Below, in pieces: positions 42,767 to 54,421 of a DNA stretch of 64,000 nt (position 1 is the first letter of the stretch; the number at the start of each line of letters is the position of its first letter). This stretch comes from Nocardia goodfellowii (GTDB lineage: Bacteria > Actinomycetota > Actinomycetes > Mycobacteriales > Mycobacteriaceae). The stretch is taken from the NCBI RefSeq assembly GCF_017875645.1, contig NZ_JAGGMR010000001.1, forward strand, positions 1,488,001-1,552,000, given 5' to 3'. The position numbers were made by a program, and so were the translations under genes. A model generated the notes under the pieces. That model saw only the letters and a program-made list of their open reading frames with translations, did not search any database and had not been told where the DNA came from.

Positions 42767-44821
42767 GTGAAACCGCTCGCCCTCTTCGTCAAGCACGACG
42801 GCCAGTCGTCGCGTGCCGCCATGACCTGTGAATACAAGTGCGGGAACGCGTGCTTCCACGAGGTGCCCAACACTTCCACGGGCGCCTACTTCGGCGACAT
42901 CGTGAGCTCGCTGAACCGTCGCGGCCTGATCAAGGGCGGGGCGGCGGCAGTGCTCGCGGTCGGCGCGGGTAGCGCGCTCGCCGCCTGCGGTTCCGACCAG
43001 CCCGCCGATCCCAGCCCCGCGGCCGCGGGTACGCCCGGGACCGGCACGGCCTTTACCGCGGTGGCTCCGAACACCGAAGACGCGGTCGTGGTGCCCGAAG
43101 GCTATGAGCAGGGCGTCGTAATCCGCTGGGGCGACCCGATTTTCGCCGACGCCCCGGCCTTCGATTTCGAGAAGCAGACCGCCGCCGCGCAGGCCCGGCA
43201 GTTCGGCTACAACAACGACTTCGCCGCCCTGCTGCCGATCGAAGGCCAGGCCAATTCCTACCTGCTCGTGGTCAACCACGAGTACACCACCGCCCCGAAC
43301 ATGTTCCGCGGCTACAACGAAGACGCGCCGACACCGGAACAGCTCGCGATCACCATGGCCGCGCATGGCCTGTCGGTCGTGGAGGTCAAGGGCGAATCCG
43401 GCACCGGCAAGCTGACGCCCGTGTTCGGCAAGTACAACCGGCGCATCACCGCGACCACCGAGTTCACGCTGACCGGCCCGGCCGCAGGTAGTGCCCTGGT
43501 GAAGACCTCCGCCGATCCGGCCGGTACCAAAGTGCTCGGCACCATCGCCAACTGCGCCGGTGGGCTGACTCCCTGGGGCACAGTGCTTTCCGGTGAGGAG
43601 AACTTCAACGGCTACTTCGCCAACAGCGACAAGGTGACCGATGCCGCCGCCGCGCCGGGCCTGAAGCGCTACGGCTTCACCGCCGGCAAGACCGCGAATC
43701 GCTGGGAACTCAGCGACAAGCGTTTCGATCTGGCGCAGGAACCCAACGAGGCCAATCGCTTCGGCTATGTCGTCGAGATCGATCCCTGGGATCCCGACTC
43801 CGTGCCGGTGAAGCACTCCTCGATGGGTCGCCTCAAGCACGAGGGCGCGAGCATCTATGTCACCGCCGGCGGCGATGTCGTCTCCTACACCGGCGACGAC
43901 GAGCGCTTCGACTACATGTACAAGTTCATCTCCAAGCGCAAGGTGCAGCCCGGCACCGGTGCGGCCAGCCGACGCAGCAACATGGCCATCCTCGACGAGG
44001 GCACGCTGTATGTCGCCAAGCTGACCGGCGACCACCCGGCCGCGATCGACGGCACCGGTAAAGTCCCCTCGGACAAGGGCTTCACCGGCACCGGCCAATG
44101 GATTCCGCTGCTGGAGACCGGCGCCGACGGCAAGGGCAAGTCGTTGGTCGAGGGCATGACCGCGGAAGAGGTCGCGGTGTTCACCCGGCTGGCCGCCGAC
44201 AAGGTCGGCGCCACCAAGATGGACCGGCCGGAGGATTTCGAGGCGAACCCTTACACCGGCAAGGTGTACGTGGCGCTGACCAACAACAGCAACCGGGGCA
44301 AGGACGGCCAGGCGGGCGCGGACGAGGCGAACCCGCGCAACCTGAACAAGAACGGTCAGGTCCTCGAGCTCGACGACGACCACACCGGCACGAAGTTCAC
44401 CTGGTCGCTACTGCTGGTCTGTGGTGACCCGAAAGCCGCCGACACCTACTTCGCCGGTTTCGACAAGACCAAGGTCAGCCCGATCTCCTGCCCGGACAAC
44501 CTGGCCTTCGACCCGTACGGCAACCTGTGGATCTCCACCGACGGCAATGCGCTGAAGTCCAACGACGGCCTGTTCTCGGTGGTCCTCGACGGCCCGAATC
44601 GTGGTGAGACCAAACAGTTCTTGACTGTTCCGCGCGGCGGCGAAACCTGCGGTCCGGTGATTACCGAGCAGCGGGTGCTGGTCTGTGTCCAGCACCCGGG
44701 CGAAGCCGACGCGCCCACCCTCGACAACCCGATCTCACACTGGCCCGACGGTGGCGCGGCCCAGCCGCGCGCGGCGGTCGTGGCGGTGTGGCAGCAGGGT
44801 GGGGCCCGCATCGGCGTCTGA
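42767..44821 (+). CDS. phoX: PhoX family phosphatase (DUF839)
   Basis: 684 residues, GTG start with CAGGAG upstream. A Tat-like element RRGLIKGG (residues 45-52) precedes a hydrophobic stretch ending in ALAACG, so the protein is probably exported folded and may be lipid-anchored. The mature beta-propeller shows LLVVNHEYTT, ANCAGGLTPWGTVLSGEENF, GRLKHEGASI, YVALTNNS and CPDNLAFDPYGNLWISTDG, the PhoX metal-site motifs. It hydrolyses phosphate monoesters or diesters using calcium and iron (established for Pseudomonas PhoX). The N-terminal 40 residues before the twin arginine are long, as in this family. Likely induced under phosphate limitation. Confidence 0.9.
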   Translation: MKPLALFVKHDGQSSRAAMTCEYKCGNACFHEVPNTSTGAYFGDIVSSLNRRGLIKGGAAAVLAVGAGSALAACGSDQPADPSPAAAGTPGTGTAFTAVAPNTEDAVVVPEGYEQGVVIRWGDPIFADAPAFDFEKQTAAAQARQFGYNNDFAALLPIEGQANSYLLVVNHEYTTAPNMFRGYNEDAPTPEQLAITMAAHGLSVVEVKGESGTGKLTPVFGKYNRRITATTEFTLTGPAAGSALVKTSADPAGTKVLGTIANCAGGLTPWGTVLSGEENFNGYFANSDKVTDAAAAPGLKRYGFTAGKTANRWELSDKRFDLAQEPNEANRFGYVVEIDPWDPDSVPVKHSSMGRLKHEGASIYVTAGGDVVSYTGDDERFDYMYKFISKRKVQPGTGAASRRSNMAILDEGTLYVAKLTGDHPAAIDGTGKVPSDKGFTGTGQWIPLLETGADGKGKSLVEGMTAEEVAVFTRLAADKVGATKMDRPEDFEANPYTGKVYVALTNNSNRGKDGQAGADEANPRNLNKNGQVLELDDDHTGTKFTWSLLLVCGDPKAADTYFAGFDKTKVSPISCPDNLAFDPYGNLWISTDGNALKSNDGLFSVVLDGPNRGETKQFLTVPRGGETCGPVITEQRVLVCVQHPGEADAPTLDNPISHWPDGGAAQPRAAVVAVWQQGGARIGV

Positions 44822-44850
44822 TCGCCGCGCCGGACCGGCGAACGCTCGGC

Positions 44851-45555
44851 CTACATATTGGCGAAGTGCGCCAGATCGCCCTGGGCGCCGCTGTATACGT
44901 TGAGATCGACCGGTGCGGGAATGCCCGGGATGACGCCGCTGTCGGTGGTCTGCCAGAACGTCCAGGCCGGCCACCCGCCGGGCACTTCGGGTTCCGGGTT
45001 GCCGCGGTAGTCGGCGATCCACAGCGGGTACCGGGTGAATCGATTCGTGTCGGCCATCGCCGTCTTCCAGAAGTTGGGATAGGTGTAGATGATCGGCACC
45101 CGCCCGGTCATGGCCTGCACGGTGTTCAGGTAGCGCTGCGTCCAATCGATGAGCTGGTCCGGGGACAGTCCGCCGGTGGTTTCGAGATCGAGCACCGGCG
45201 GCAGGTCCAGCGGGCCGTTCTGCCCGAGCACCACGGTCGAATACAGCGCCGCCTGCGCCTCCGGCGGCAACTCGGGGTGCGCGTAATGGTAAGTGCCACG
45301 GGCGACTCCGGCCATTCGCATGAGCACGCTGTCGCTGACGAAGTGCGGATTCACATAGTTCAGGCCCTCGGTCGCCTTGACCATGGCGAACTCGTAACCC
45401 GAGCGCCGGACCGCGAACCAGTCGATCAGCATCTTGTTGGGATGCTGCCAAGAGGACACGTCCGGGCCCTGCGGCGCGGCCGCGGCCGGGGGCGCGGTGA
45501 GGATGCCCGCCAACGCCGTCAGAGTTACCATCCAGCTCGAACGCCTGGTATCCAT
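44851..45555 (-). CDS. GH25 family lysozyme (N,O-diacetylmuramidase), secreted
   Basis: 234 residues with a signal peptide (MVTLTALAGILTAPPAAAA). The GH25 barrel begins GPDVSSWQHPN, whose aspartate is catalytic, and the DxE motif is in PPVLDLETTGGL. FAMVKATEGLNYVNPHF, YHYAHPEL and PLWIADYRG are also family strands. It cleaves the beta-1,4 bond between MurNAc and GlcNAc outside the cell. It is the catalytic domain alone with no binding repeat. It shares direction with the secreted protein upstream, 15 bases away, and may be cotranscribed with it. Confidence 0.9.
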   Translation of the reverse strand: MDTRRSSWMVTLTALAGILTAPPAAAAPQGPDVSSWQHPNKMLIDWFAVRRSGYEFAMVKATEGLNYVNPHFVSDSVLMRMAGVARGTYHYAHPELPPEAQAALYSTVVLGQNGPLDLPPVLDLETTGGLSPDQLIDWTQRYLNTVQAMTGRVPIIYTYPNFWKTAMADTNRFTRYPLWIADYRGNPEPEVPGGWPAWTFWQTTDSGVIPGIPAPVDLNVYSGAQGDLAHFANM

Positions 45556-45570
45556 AACGCTCGACGATAG

Positions 45571-46419
45571 CTATCGGCTCTGATTGCGCTGCGGGCGGGT
45601 GTCGTTCAGCACACCCGGCGGCTGCACGATGGTGAACGACTCGTCCCGCAACGGGCCCGGTTCGATCGGCGTGCAGGGGCTGATGGTCCAGGTGCGCACC
45701 TCGTAATCGCCGAACGGCCTCCCGTCGGCGGTGACCTCGGTGAATTCGACCGGCGTGAAATCCGGTGCGTTACAAGGGATGGTCTCACCGACCGCGAGCG
45801 CGAGTTTCGGGGTGATGCCCGGGAGCCGCACGGTGGTCTCTTCGGTCCAGTCGGCGGTGACATTGGTCAGGACCAGCCGGTAGCTGTCGGCGCCGTCCCA
45901 GCTGACTGTGGCGTGCATGACATCGCCGGGGGCGACGCTCGGGTCGGTCCAGGCTTCGGGCGACTTCTGCTCGCGCAGCGAGGGCACCTCGAAGAAGCTG
46001 CCGTATTCGACGACGCCGAGCGCGCAGGCGGCCGCGGAACCGGTCTGGATCAGCGTCATATCCTCGCCCTCGCCGCCGACCAGGCCGACCCAGAAACTCA
46101 TGTGCGGCACAAACTGGGTGACGGCCAGGCCCAGCGGGTTGGCCAGCATGCCCGGCGTCCGACCCAGCGCGGAGCCGGTGCCGATCATGTTCTGCAGGCC
46201 GCCGGTGAGGCTGGCGAGCGCGTTGCACGAGATGGTCGGCTGAGTCCAGCTGGCGGTGACGGAAGTGATCGGCGCCTGATCGGGCGCGGTCACCGAATAG
46301 CCGCTGTAAACCTCGGAGACCTGCGGCTTCGCCGCGGCGGAGGGGATGTGCAGCAGCCCTGCCCCCAGAACTGCCGCGAGTGGCACGGACAGGAGGAATC
46401 GCGCAGATCGCTTGACCAT
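45571..46419 (-). CDS. Secreted G1 (eqolisin) peptidase-like protein
   Basis: 282 residues with a signal peptide ending in SAAA. The body has the layout of G1 glutamic peptidases: VTASWTQPTISC, MSFWVGLVGGEGEDMTLIQTGS, YGSFFEVP and DPSVAPGDVMHATVSW. The catalytic glutamine is not certain and the WIVE-type catalytic glutamate is not obvious near PCNAPDFTPVEF, so activity is doubtful. Cysteines at four positions could form two disulfides. It lies upstream of the GH25 gene in the same direction. The family call rests on pattern resemblance only. Confidence 0.6.
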   Translation of the reverse strand: MVKRSARFLLSVPLAAVLGAGLLHIPSAAAKPQVSEVYSGYSVTAPDQAPITSVTASWTQPTISCNALASLTGGLQNMIGTGSALGRTPGMLANPLGLAVTQFVPHMSFWVGLVGGEGEDMTLIQTGSAAACALGVVEYGSFFEVPSLREQKSPEAWTDPSVAPGDVMHATVSWDGADSYRLVLTNVTADWTEETTVRLPGITPKLALAVGETIPCNAPDFTPVEFTEVTADGRPFGDYEVRTWTISPCTPIEPGPLRDESFTIVQPPGVLNDTRPQRNQSR

Positions 46420-46465
46420 AGCGGGAGTGTATGACCGAATTATCCGGCGGGCGTGGACCCGCGCG

Positions 46466-47803
46466 TCACCCCAGCCAGTCCAGCACCGATGCCGCGGTCC
46501 AGGATTGCTGCATGCTGCCCAGCGGCTCCCCGGTGAACGGCTCGTAGTACTCGGCGAAGCTGCCGTCGCTGGCTTGCCGCAGCCCCTCGGCGCGCAACAT
46601 GAACGCGCGCTCCGCCCAACCGCGGCGGGCGAACACCCAGGAGAACAGCCAGCTCATCACCGGCCAGACCGGACCGCGCCAATACTCGCGCGGCCGGAAA
46701 TCCTTCGACACCGGCGAGGTCGACGGGGGCAGTGCGTAGCGGAGGTCCGGGTGGCCGCAGTAGCTGGGTCCCTCGAACAGGCGCAGCAGGCTGCGCTCGG
46801 CGGCGCGGGGCAGACCTCCGCTGATCAGCGGTGCGAAAACCGCCAAAGTCTCGGTGTTGATGGGCCGTTGCAGGCGAACGTCGAAGTCGCGAGCGATGCC
46901 GGTGCGGGCATCGGCGGTCGCGACGACGCCCGCGCGGAACCGGTCGGCCCAGGTGTAGAGATCGCGCACATCCGCCAGGGGTTGCTTGTACTCCTCGCCG
47001 ATATGCGCCAGCACCTCACAGGCCAACGCGAAGATCGCGGTGACGAACACGTCCTCCACCGCGAAACTCATGGTCGAGGCGAGCTGATAATCGTCGTAGC
47101 CGGCCCGGCGCATCTGCTCGACCAGCCACAGGTAGCGGTCGTATTCGCGATTGCTGGGACGCTGGGTGGGATCGGGGACGATCGCGGTGTCCGCGCGCTG
47201 GTACGGCGGCAGGACGCCGGGAACCACGTTCTCGTAGGCCCGGTCCCAGCGCGGCGAATTGTCCATCCCGGATTCCCAGCCGTGATACAGCGTGATCCGG
47301 CCGGTCTCCTTCGGATCGCGGGCCTGGGCCAGCCAGCGGTGCCAGCGCACCAGGTCGGGCCAGCGCCGATTCAGGAACTCCTCGGCGACCGCGCGGGTGC
47401 CGCGGCCGTGCCGGCGCGAATGATCGAGGATGCGCTGCACCGCGATGGCGTGCACCGGCGGCTGGGTGATGCCGGAGGTGTCCGGGCCGTCCGGCGCGTT
47501 CGCGGCGAGTTTGCGGCACTCCCAGCGGGCCGGGCCGGGAAAGTAGCCGTCGACGCCGTTGGCGAAGACGATGTGCGGAATCATCCCGTTCTTCCACTGC
47601 GCCGACAGCAGGGTGTCCAGCTCCATCACGGCGCGTTCCACGCTGAGCGGGGCCAGACCGACCGCGACGAAGGCGGCGTCCCAACTCCACATGTGCGGGT
47701 ACAGCCGGGGCGCGGCGCTGGTCATGGTGCCCAGATCATTGCCCCGCAGCAGATAGGCGGCGCGGGCCGCGAGCTGAGTGGGAGTGAAACCCGGGTGAGC
47801 CAT
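46466..47803 (-). CDS. ggh: Glucosylglycerate hydrolase (GH63)
   Basis: 445 residues, almost the length of the characterised Mycolicibacterium hassiacum enzyme (about 446). Long identical-looking stretches are shared with it: LAARAAYLLRGNDLG, YPHMWSWDAAFVAVGLAPL, GMIPHIVFANGVDGYFPGPA, YHGWESGMDNSPRWD, FRPREYWRGPVWPV and SDGSFAEYYEPFTGEPL. The carboxylates in WDAAF, GMDNSP and the C-terminal EYYEP are the (alpha/alpha)6 active-site acids. It splits glucosylglycerate, a nitrogen-stress and salt solute, into glucose and glycerate in the cytoplasm. Starting at 47803 gives the conserved N-terminus; the further upstream frame does not. Confidence 0.93.
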   Translation of the reverse strand: MAHPGFTPTQLAARAAYLLRGNDLGTMTSAAPRLYPHMWSWDAAFVAVGLAPLSVERAVMELDTLLSAQWKNGMIPHIVFANGVDGYFPGPARWECRKLAANAPDGPDTSGITQPPVHAIAVQRILDHSRRHGRGTRAVAEEFLNRRWPDLVRWHRWLAQARDPKETGRITLYHGWESGMDNSPRWDRAYENVVPGVLPPYQRADTAIVPDPTQRPSNREYDRYLWLVEQMRRAGYDDYQLASTMSFAVEDVFVTAIFALACEVLAHIGEEYKQPLADVRDLYTWADRFRAGVVATADARTGIARDFDVRLQRPINTETLAVFAPLISGGLPRAAERSLLRLFEGPSYCGHPDLRYALPPSTSPVSKDFRPREYWRGPVWPVMSWLFSWVFARRGWAERAFMLRAEGLRQASDGSFAEYYEPFTGEPLGSMQQSWTAASVLDWLG

Positions 47804-47970
47804 CCCCCTATTCTGCGGTGCCACCCGCAGATACGCCCGTTCGGACGTGTCCCGAGTCCCCGGACTGACCGGCAGATGTGCGGCTGATCTCACACGAGTG
47901 CATCGACGGCCCGGCGCCGGGCGCTACGGGTTACCCCCAGGTTTGTGCAGAGCCACTACGGTGGGGCTCC

Positions 47971-48669
47971 ATGACTACCGCCGTGACCAGTCTTCCGAAA
48001 CCGACCGCACTGATCACCGGCGCCAGCCGCGGGCTCGGCGCCGCCATCGCCCGGGAACTCGCGCCGGCCTACGAACTGCTGCTCGGCGCCCGAACCGCGG
48101 ATTCGTTGCGGCCGATCCTGGCCGAATTGCCCGAGGCCACCGGTTGGCCCGTGTCGTTGACGGACTATCCCGCTGTGGCCCAAGCGGTTTCGGAGATCGA
48201 ACGGCTCGATGTGCTTGTTCACAACGCCGGCGTGGCCGACCTCGGGACCATCGCCGAGTCTTCGGTAGAGCAGTGGCGGAATACCTTGGAGGCCAACGTC
48301 ATCGCGGTCGCCGAACTGACGCGCCTGCTGCTGCCCGCGCTGCGCCGGGCGAACGGCCATGTGGTGCTGATCAATTCGGGTGCGGGGCTGCGCGCCAACG
48401 CGGGCTGGGCGTCCTACGCGGCGAGCAAGTTCGGGTTGAAGGCCTTCGGTGACGCACTGCGCCTGGAGGAGCCGCAGTTGCGCGTGACCTCGATCCACCC
48501 CGGCCGCATCGACACCGACATGCAGCGCGCGATCATCGCGGACGAGGGTCGCGAGTACCGGCCCGAGGAGTTCCTCACCCCGCAGACCGTCGCGTGGACG
48601 GTGCGCAATGCCATCGACACTCCGCGCGACGCCCATCCCACCGAGATCATCCTGCGCCCATACAGCTGA
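47971..48669 (+). CDS. Short-chain dehydrogenase/reductase
   Basis: 232 residues. The classic SDR features are the cofactor motif TALITGASRGLGAAIA, VLVHNAGVAD, the catalytic serine in VLINSGAG, YAASKFGLKAF with the YxxxK pair and the PGRIDTDMQ loop after strand 6. NADP preference is plausible from the basic residue after the glycine motif. Substrate unknown. It lies divergent from ggh with a 167-base gap and no visible operon partner. Confidence 0.87.
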   Translation: MTTAVTSLPKPTALITGASRGLGAAIARELAPAYELLLGARTADSLRPILAELPEATGWPVSLTDYPAVAQAVSEIERLDVLVHNAGVADLGTIAESSVEQWRNTLEANVIAVAELTRLLLPALRRANGHVVLINSGAGLRANAGWASYAASKFGLKAFGDALRLEEPQLRVTSIHPGRIDTDMQRAIIADEGREYRPEEFLTPQTVAWTVRNAIDTPRDAHPTEIILRPYS

Positions 48670-48789
48670 CCGGATCCGTGCCCCGGAGTTTTTCGCGCCT
48701 ACGCGCGTGGGATGCGGCTCCGCGGCAGCGATCGTGGTCTAGAGTGCCGACCGTCGAAGTATGCCGACTACCACCGAGGTTGGGGATAC

Positions 48790-49587
48790 GTGGACCGACG
48801 ACAGTTGCTGACCATGCTCGCCGCCGGTACCGCGGTGGTGCTGACCGGCTGTACCCGGGCCGAGGGCGAGCCCCTGGAATCCGGTTCGGCCGGCGGCCTG
48901 CCGAGCCTGCCGAACCCCTTGCCGGTCACGCCGCGCCTGCCGCCCCCGCCGATCGGACCGAAGACCCGGATCCCGGCGCAGACCATTACCGCGCTGCCCG
49001 GTTCGGGCACCAGCATGGCTCTCACCGTGGATGACGGCGCCAGCCCCGAAGTGGTCGGCGCCTATATCCAGTTCGCCAAGGACACCGGTGCCCGCTTCAC
49101 CTTCTTCGTCACCGCGCACTACGACTCGTGGTCCATCCACCGAGACGCGTTGCGCCCCCTGGTGGATTCCGGTCAGATCCAACTCGCCAACCACACCTGG
49201 AGCCACGCCGACCTCACGGCCATTTCCGCCTCGACTGTCGCCTACCAACTGGAAGCCGCGAAAACCTACCTGCGCAACAACTTCGGCACCGACGGCACGC
49301 CCTACTATCGCCCCCCGTTCGGTCGCCACAACGGCACCGTCGACCGCGTCGCCGCCGACCTCGGCTACACCGTCCCCACCATGTGGTACGGCTCCCTCTC
49401 CGACTCCGGCGTGATCACCGAGGACTACCTGATCGAATGCGCCCATAAATACTTCCACCCGCAAACCATCATCATCGGCCACGCCAACGCCCCCGCCGTC
49501 ACCCACTGCTACGGCCAACTCGTCGACATCATCAAAGAACGCAACCTGTCCATGGTCACCCTCGACGACGTACTGCTCCCGCCGTAG
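48790..49587 (+). CDS. Polysaccharide deacetylase lipoprotein (NodB fold)
   Basis: 265 residues from GTG. The N-terminus VDRRQLLTMLAAGTAVVLTGC combines a twin-arginine-like start with a lipobox, so it is likely exported and lipid-anchored. NodB motifs are MALTVDDGASPE (motif 1 with VDDG in place of FDDG), ANHTWSHADL (motif 2, HxxxH) and YYRPPFGRHNG (motif 3). It probably removes acetyl groups from peptidoglycan or another surface glycan using a metal ion. A longer in-frame reading starting at 48712 lacks a signal, so it is rejected. Confidence 0.86.
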   Translation: MDRRQLLTMLAAGTAVVLTGCTRAEGEPLESGSAGGLPSLPNPLPVTPRLPPPPIGPKTRIPAQTITALPGSGTSMALTVDDGASPEVVGAYIQFAKDTGARFTFFVTAHYDSWSIHRDALRPLVDSGQIQLANHTWSHADLTAISASTVAYQLEAAKTYLRNNFGTDGTPYYRPPFGRHNGTVDRVAADLGYTVPTMWYGSLSDSGVITEDYLIECAHKYFHPQTIIIGHANAPAVTHCYGQLVDIIKERNLSMVTLDDVLLPP

Positions 49588-49657
49588 GAAGCATCCGGCA
49601 GGTCGCTCGCCGACGCACTGATGGCCGAGCATGGGTTGGCCTGCAATGATGGCGGGC

Positions 49658-50257
49658 ATGAGCGCTCGTGGCGAGCAACCCGAACTGCGTTTGACGGCCG
49701 AGGAATTCGCTGCTGGGCGCGCGGATGATCTCGGCGACATCGAAATCGTCGACGGGCGCGTCGTGCGAATGATGGCGCAGAGTCCCTTGCACAGCCGAGT
49801 GGTGCGGCGGATGGCGGGATTGCTGGAGGCCGCGCGCCGCCCCGGAGGGCCGTGCTTGGTGGTGGATTCCGATGTAGCCGCCCGATTCGCGGACGCGGAT
49901 GCGGCCGCCGAGGATCGGCGGTTGAACATCCGCTATCCCGACATCTGGATCCGGGATTGTGAGCCTTACGACCTGAACTCGGTACGTGACCACATCCTTT
50001 TGATCGTCGAAGTGACCTCCGAATCGACCATCGATGTCGATATCGCCGATAAGCGCGTCCAATACGCGACTGCCGGTATCCCCTGTTACCTCATCGTCCG
50101 GTTGGATCAGAAGGAAGAACGAATCGAGGAGATCGAAGAGTATCGGCTCGATTGGTCCGGCCGTCGCTATCGAGCACACGACGTGCACCGCCGGGTATTG
50201 CTGCTCGACGAACCGGTAGAGGCGACAATCCCGTTCGAGGTACTGGAACAGGCGTAG
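49658..50257 (+). CDS. Uma2-type (PD-(D/E)xK fold) nuclease-like protein
   Basis: 199 residues. The Uma2 layout is clear: LTAEEFAAGR, IEIVDGRVVRMM, LVVDSDVAARFAD, RYPDIWIRD, LLIVEVTSESTIDVDIADKR and VQYATAGIPCYLIV. The aspartate in PDIW, the EVTSES glutamate and the lysine in ADKR make the PD-(D/E)xK-like active site. Uma2 proteins are expanded in cyanobacteria and actinobacteria and have no established role. In-frame ATGs at 49631, 49646, 49649 and 49658 compete; 49658 has GGCGGG upstream and the best N-terminus. Its stop lies within a terminator stem. Confidence 0.8.
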   Translation: MSARGEQPELRLTAEEFAAGRADDLGDIEIVDGRVVRMMAQSPLHSRVVRRMAGLLEAARRPGGPCLVVDSDVAARFADADAAAEDRRLNIRYPDIWIRDCEPYDLNSVRDHILLIVEVTSESTIDVDIADKRVQYATAGIPCYLIVRLDQKEERIEEIEEYRLDWSGRRYRAHDVHRRVLLLDEPVEATIPFEVLEQA

Positions 50258-50284
50258 CCGGCGTCCCCGCGGTGGGACGCCGGC
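50257..50284. terminator. Hairpin terminator between the Uma2 gene and leuS
   Basis: An 11-base stem (50257-50267 with 50274-50284) has a six-base loop in the 37-base gap between converging genes. There is no T tract. It begins at the last base of the Uma2 stop codon and ends just before the leuS stop. Confidence 0.8.
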
Positions 50285-50294
50285 CGGTAGTCCG

Positions 50295-53138
<2,844 letters not shown>

Positions 53139-53254
53139 GTCCTGCCTTCTTGTGCTCGCCGATCCCCGACAAAACCGAATGCGTACCAGGGTAGAGCCTG
53201 CGGCGCGCAGGACCGAAAAACAGGTCGCGCGGCTCGGTGCGATACCCTGGCCGG

Positions 53255-53656
53255 GTGTTCGTCGTAGCTCTCGCCCTGTTCGTGCTGGCCCTCGTCGCCA
53301 TCGCAACCGGCGTGCTCGGATTGACCGGCCGGCTGCCTCGCAACCGCTTCGTCGGCGTGCACACCGAGTCCGCCCTCAGCACCGAGGAAAACTTCCGCAT
53401 CGCGAACCGCGTCGCCGCGCCCACCTCGGTCGCCGCCGGTGCGCTGTTGTTCGCCGGTGGTCTCGTCGCGTCCCAGGCCGGTGTCGTGATCGGCTCGGTC
53501 GTCGCGCTGATCAGCGCGGCTGTCGCGCTGTTCACCCTCGGTGGCGGTGCCATCGCGGCCGACAAGGCCATCGCGAACCTGGTTCCGGCGCAGGCAGGTT
53601 GTGGTTCTTCCTGCGGTTCGTGCTCGCTGCGCGACACCTGCGCGCCGTCGAACTGA
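53255..53656 (+). CDS. SdpI-like small membrane protein with a cysteine-rich tail
   Basis: 133 residues. Three hydrophobic segments flank the SdpI-type signature [30 protein letters not shown] split over one loop. The SdpI family provides immunity to a killing peptide in Bacillus; the role of actinobacterial members is unclear. Its C-terminus [14 protein letters not shown] carries four cysteines and could bind metal or form disulfides. GTG at 53255 or at 53237 could start it; ribosome sites are weak for both. It diverges from leuS by 116 bases. Confidence 0.78.
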   Translation: MFVVALALFVLALVAIATGVLGLTGRLPRNRFVGVHTESALSTEENFRIANRVAAPTSVAAGALLFAGGLVASQAGVVIGSVVALISAAVALFTLGGGAIAADKAIANLVPAQAGCGSSCGSCSLRDTCAPSN

Positions 53657-53773
53657 CCGCGGCAGATCAAGTTCTGGCATCGCCGACCAAAAGGTGATGC
53701 GCGGGTGCGTCCTGTTCCCGTAGCCTGACGGGAACGGCCTTCGTGGGGGAGGCCCTTTCTCGGGGCAGGAAAT

Positions 53774-54094
53774 ATGACGCTGTCGATCTTCGGAATCCTC
53801 TTCGCCTTCGCCGGATTCTTCACTTTGGCCGACGGTAATTGGATCGCTGGCTCGCTCTGCCTGGTGGTCGCCTTCACCATGTTCTTCCTTGCCGCCAAGG
53901 TGAACGGCCGAGGTCATACCCGCAGTCGTGGCAGTCGGCGCTCGGGTTCTTGGGGCGCGGCCAGCGGCGGCGCCGGCAGCGTGGGCTTCTTCTCCTCTTC
54001 CTCCGATTCCGGCAGCGGCGGCAGCAGCTGTGGGGGTGGTGGCAGCAGCTGCGGCGGGGGTGGCGGCGGCTGTGGTGGCGGCGGGGGCTGCTGA
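53774..54094 (+). CDS. Small membrane protein with a Gly/Cys-repeat tail
   Basis: 106 residues. The ATG follows GGCAGGAA. Two membrane segments (FGILFAFAGFFTLADG and WIAGSLCLVVAFTMFFLAA) precede an Arg/Ser-rich stretch and a tail of glycine runs with four regularly placed cysteines, SSCGGGG twice then CGGGGGC. Such tails occur in the TIGR04222-like group of actinobacterial membrane proteins. It resembles its downstream neighbour in plan. Function unknown. Confidence 0.72.
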   Translation: MTLSIFGILFAFAGFFTLADGNWIAGSLCLVVAFTMFFLAAKVNGRGHTRSRGSRRSGSWGAASGGAGSVGFFSSSSDSGSGGSSCGGGGSSCGGGGGGCGGGGGC

Positions 54095-54104
54095 CAGGCT
54101 TCCG

Positions 54105-54374
54105 ATGCGCGCTTTACTGATTTGTCTCGGCTGCTGTCTGATCGCGGCCATCGGGTTCTTCCTCGGCTCCTATCCGGGCGCCGGTGTGTTCTTCCTGCTG
54201 TTCGGTGCGGTCTTCGGTGTAATGGCGTTGGTCGACCTCGGTACGAGCCGCTGGGGCCGGGGCGGTGCGCGCGCCAGTAGGCTTCCGGGTGACGCCGACC
54301 GCGCGCGTTTCGTCGGCCGACCCGGCGCGGAACAGGGCGGCGGCGATGGTGGGGGCGGTGGCGGAGACGGCTGA
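54105..54374 (+). CDS. Small membrane protein with a glycine-rich tail
   Basis: 89 residues. Two membrane segments (LLICLGCCLIAAIGFFLG and VFFLLFGAVFGVMALVDL) are followed by a basic/aspartate stretch and a tail GGGDGGGGGGDG. It starts ten bases after the preceding membrane gene, so the two form an operon. The layout repeats that of its neighbour with aspartate in place of cysteine in the tail. No family recognised, but coding is supported by spacing and by codon bias. Confidence 0.6.
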   Translation: MRALLICLGCCLIAAIGFFLGSYPGAGVFFLLFGAVFGVMALVDLGTSRWGRGGARASRLPGDADRARFVGRPGAEQGGGDGGGGGGDG

Positions 54375-54386
54375 GACATCAGCCTC

Positions 54387-54415
54387 TTGCGTGTACGTAT
54401 ACATCTACGTATAGT
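54387..54415 (+). promoter_or_regulatory. Promoter with TACGTATA direct repeats, leaderless start
   Basis: A -35 element TTGCGT (54387-54392), a 17-base spacer and a -10 element TATAGT (54410-54415) lie just before the EXLDI gene. Its ATG is seven bases past the -10, so the message should be leaderless. TACGTATA occurs twice, 54394-54401 and 54406-54413, at 12-base period, covering spacer and -10. This is where an RHH-type repressor would block transcription. Confidence 0.75.
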
Positions 54416-54421
54416 GGGTTC

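Noticed and set aside
42755..44383. Minus-strand frame of over 500 codons opposite phoX
   Set aside because: Composition is shadow-like and phoX has strong motifs and a ribosome site.
44822..44841. Small inverted repeat between phoX and the GH25 gene
   Set aside because: Only six base pairs with alternative foldings and no T tract; too weak to call a terminator.
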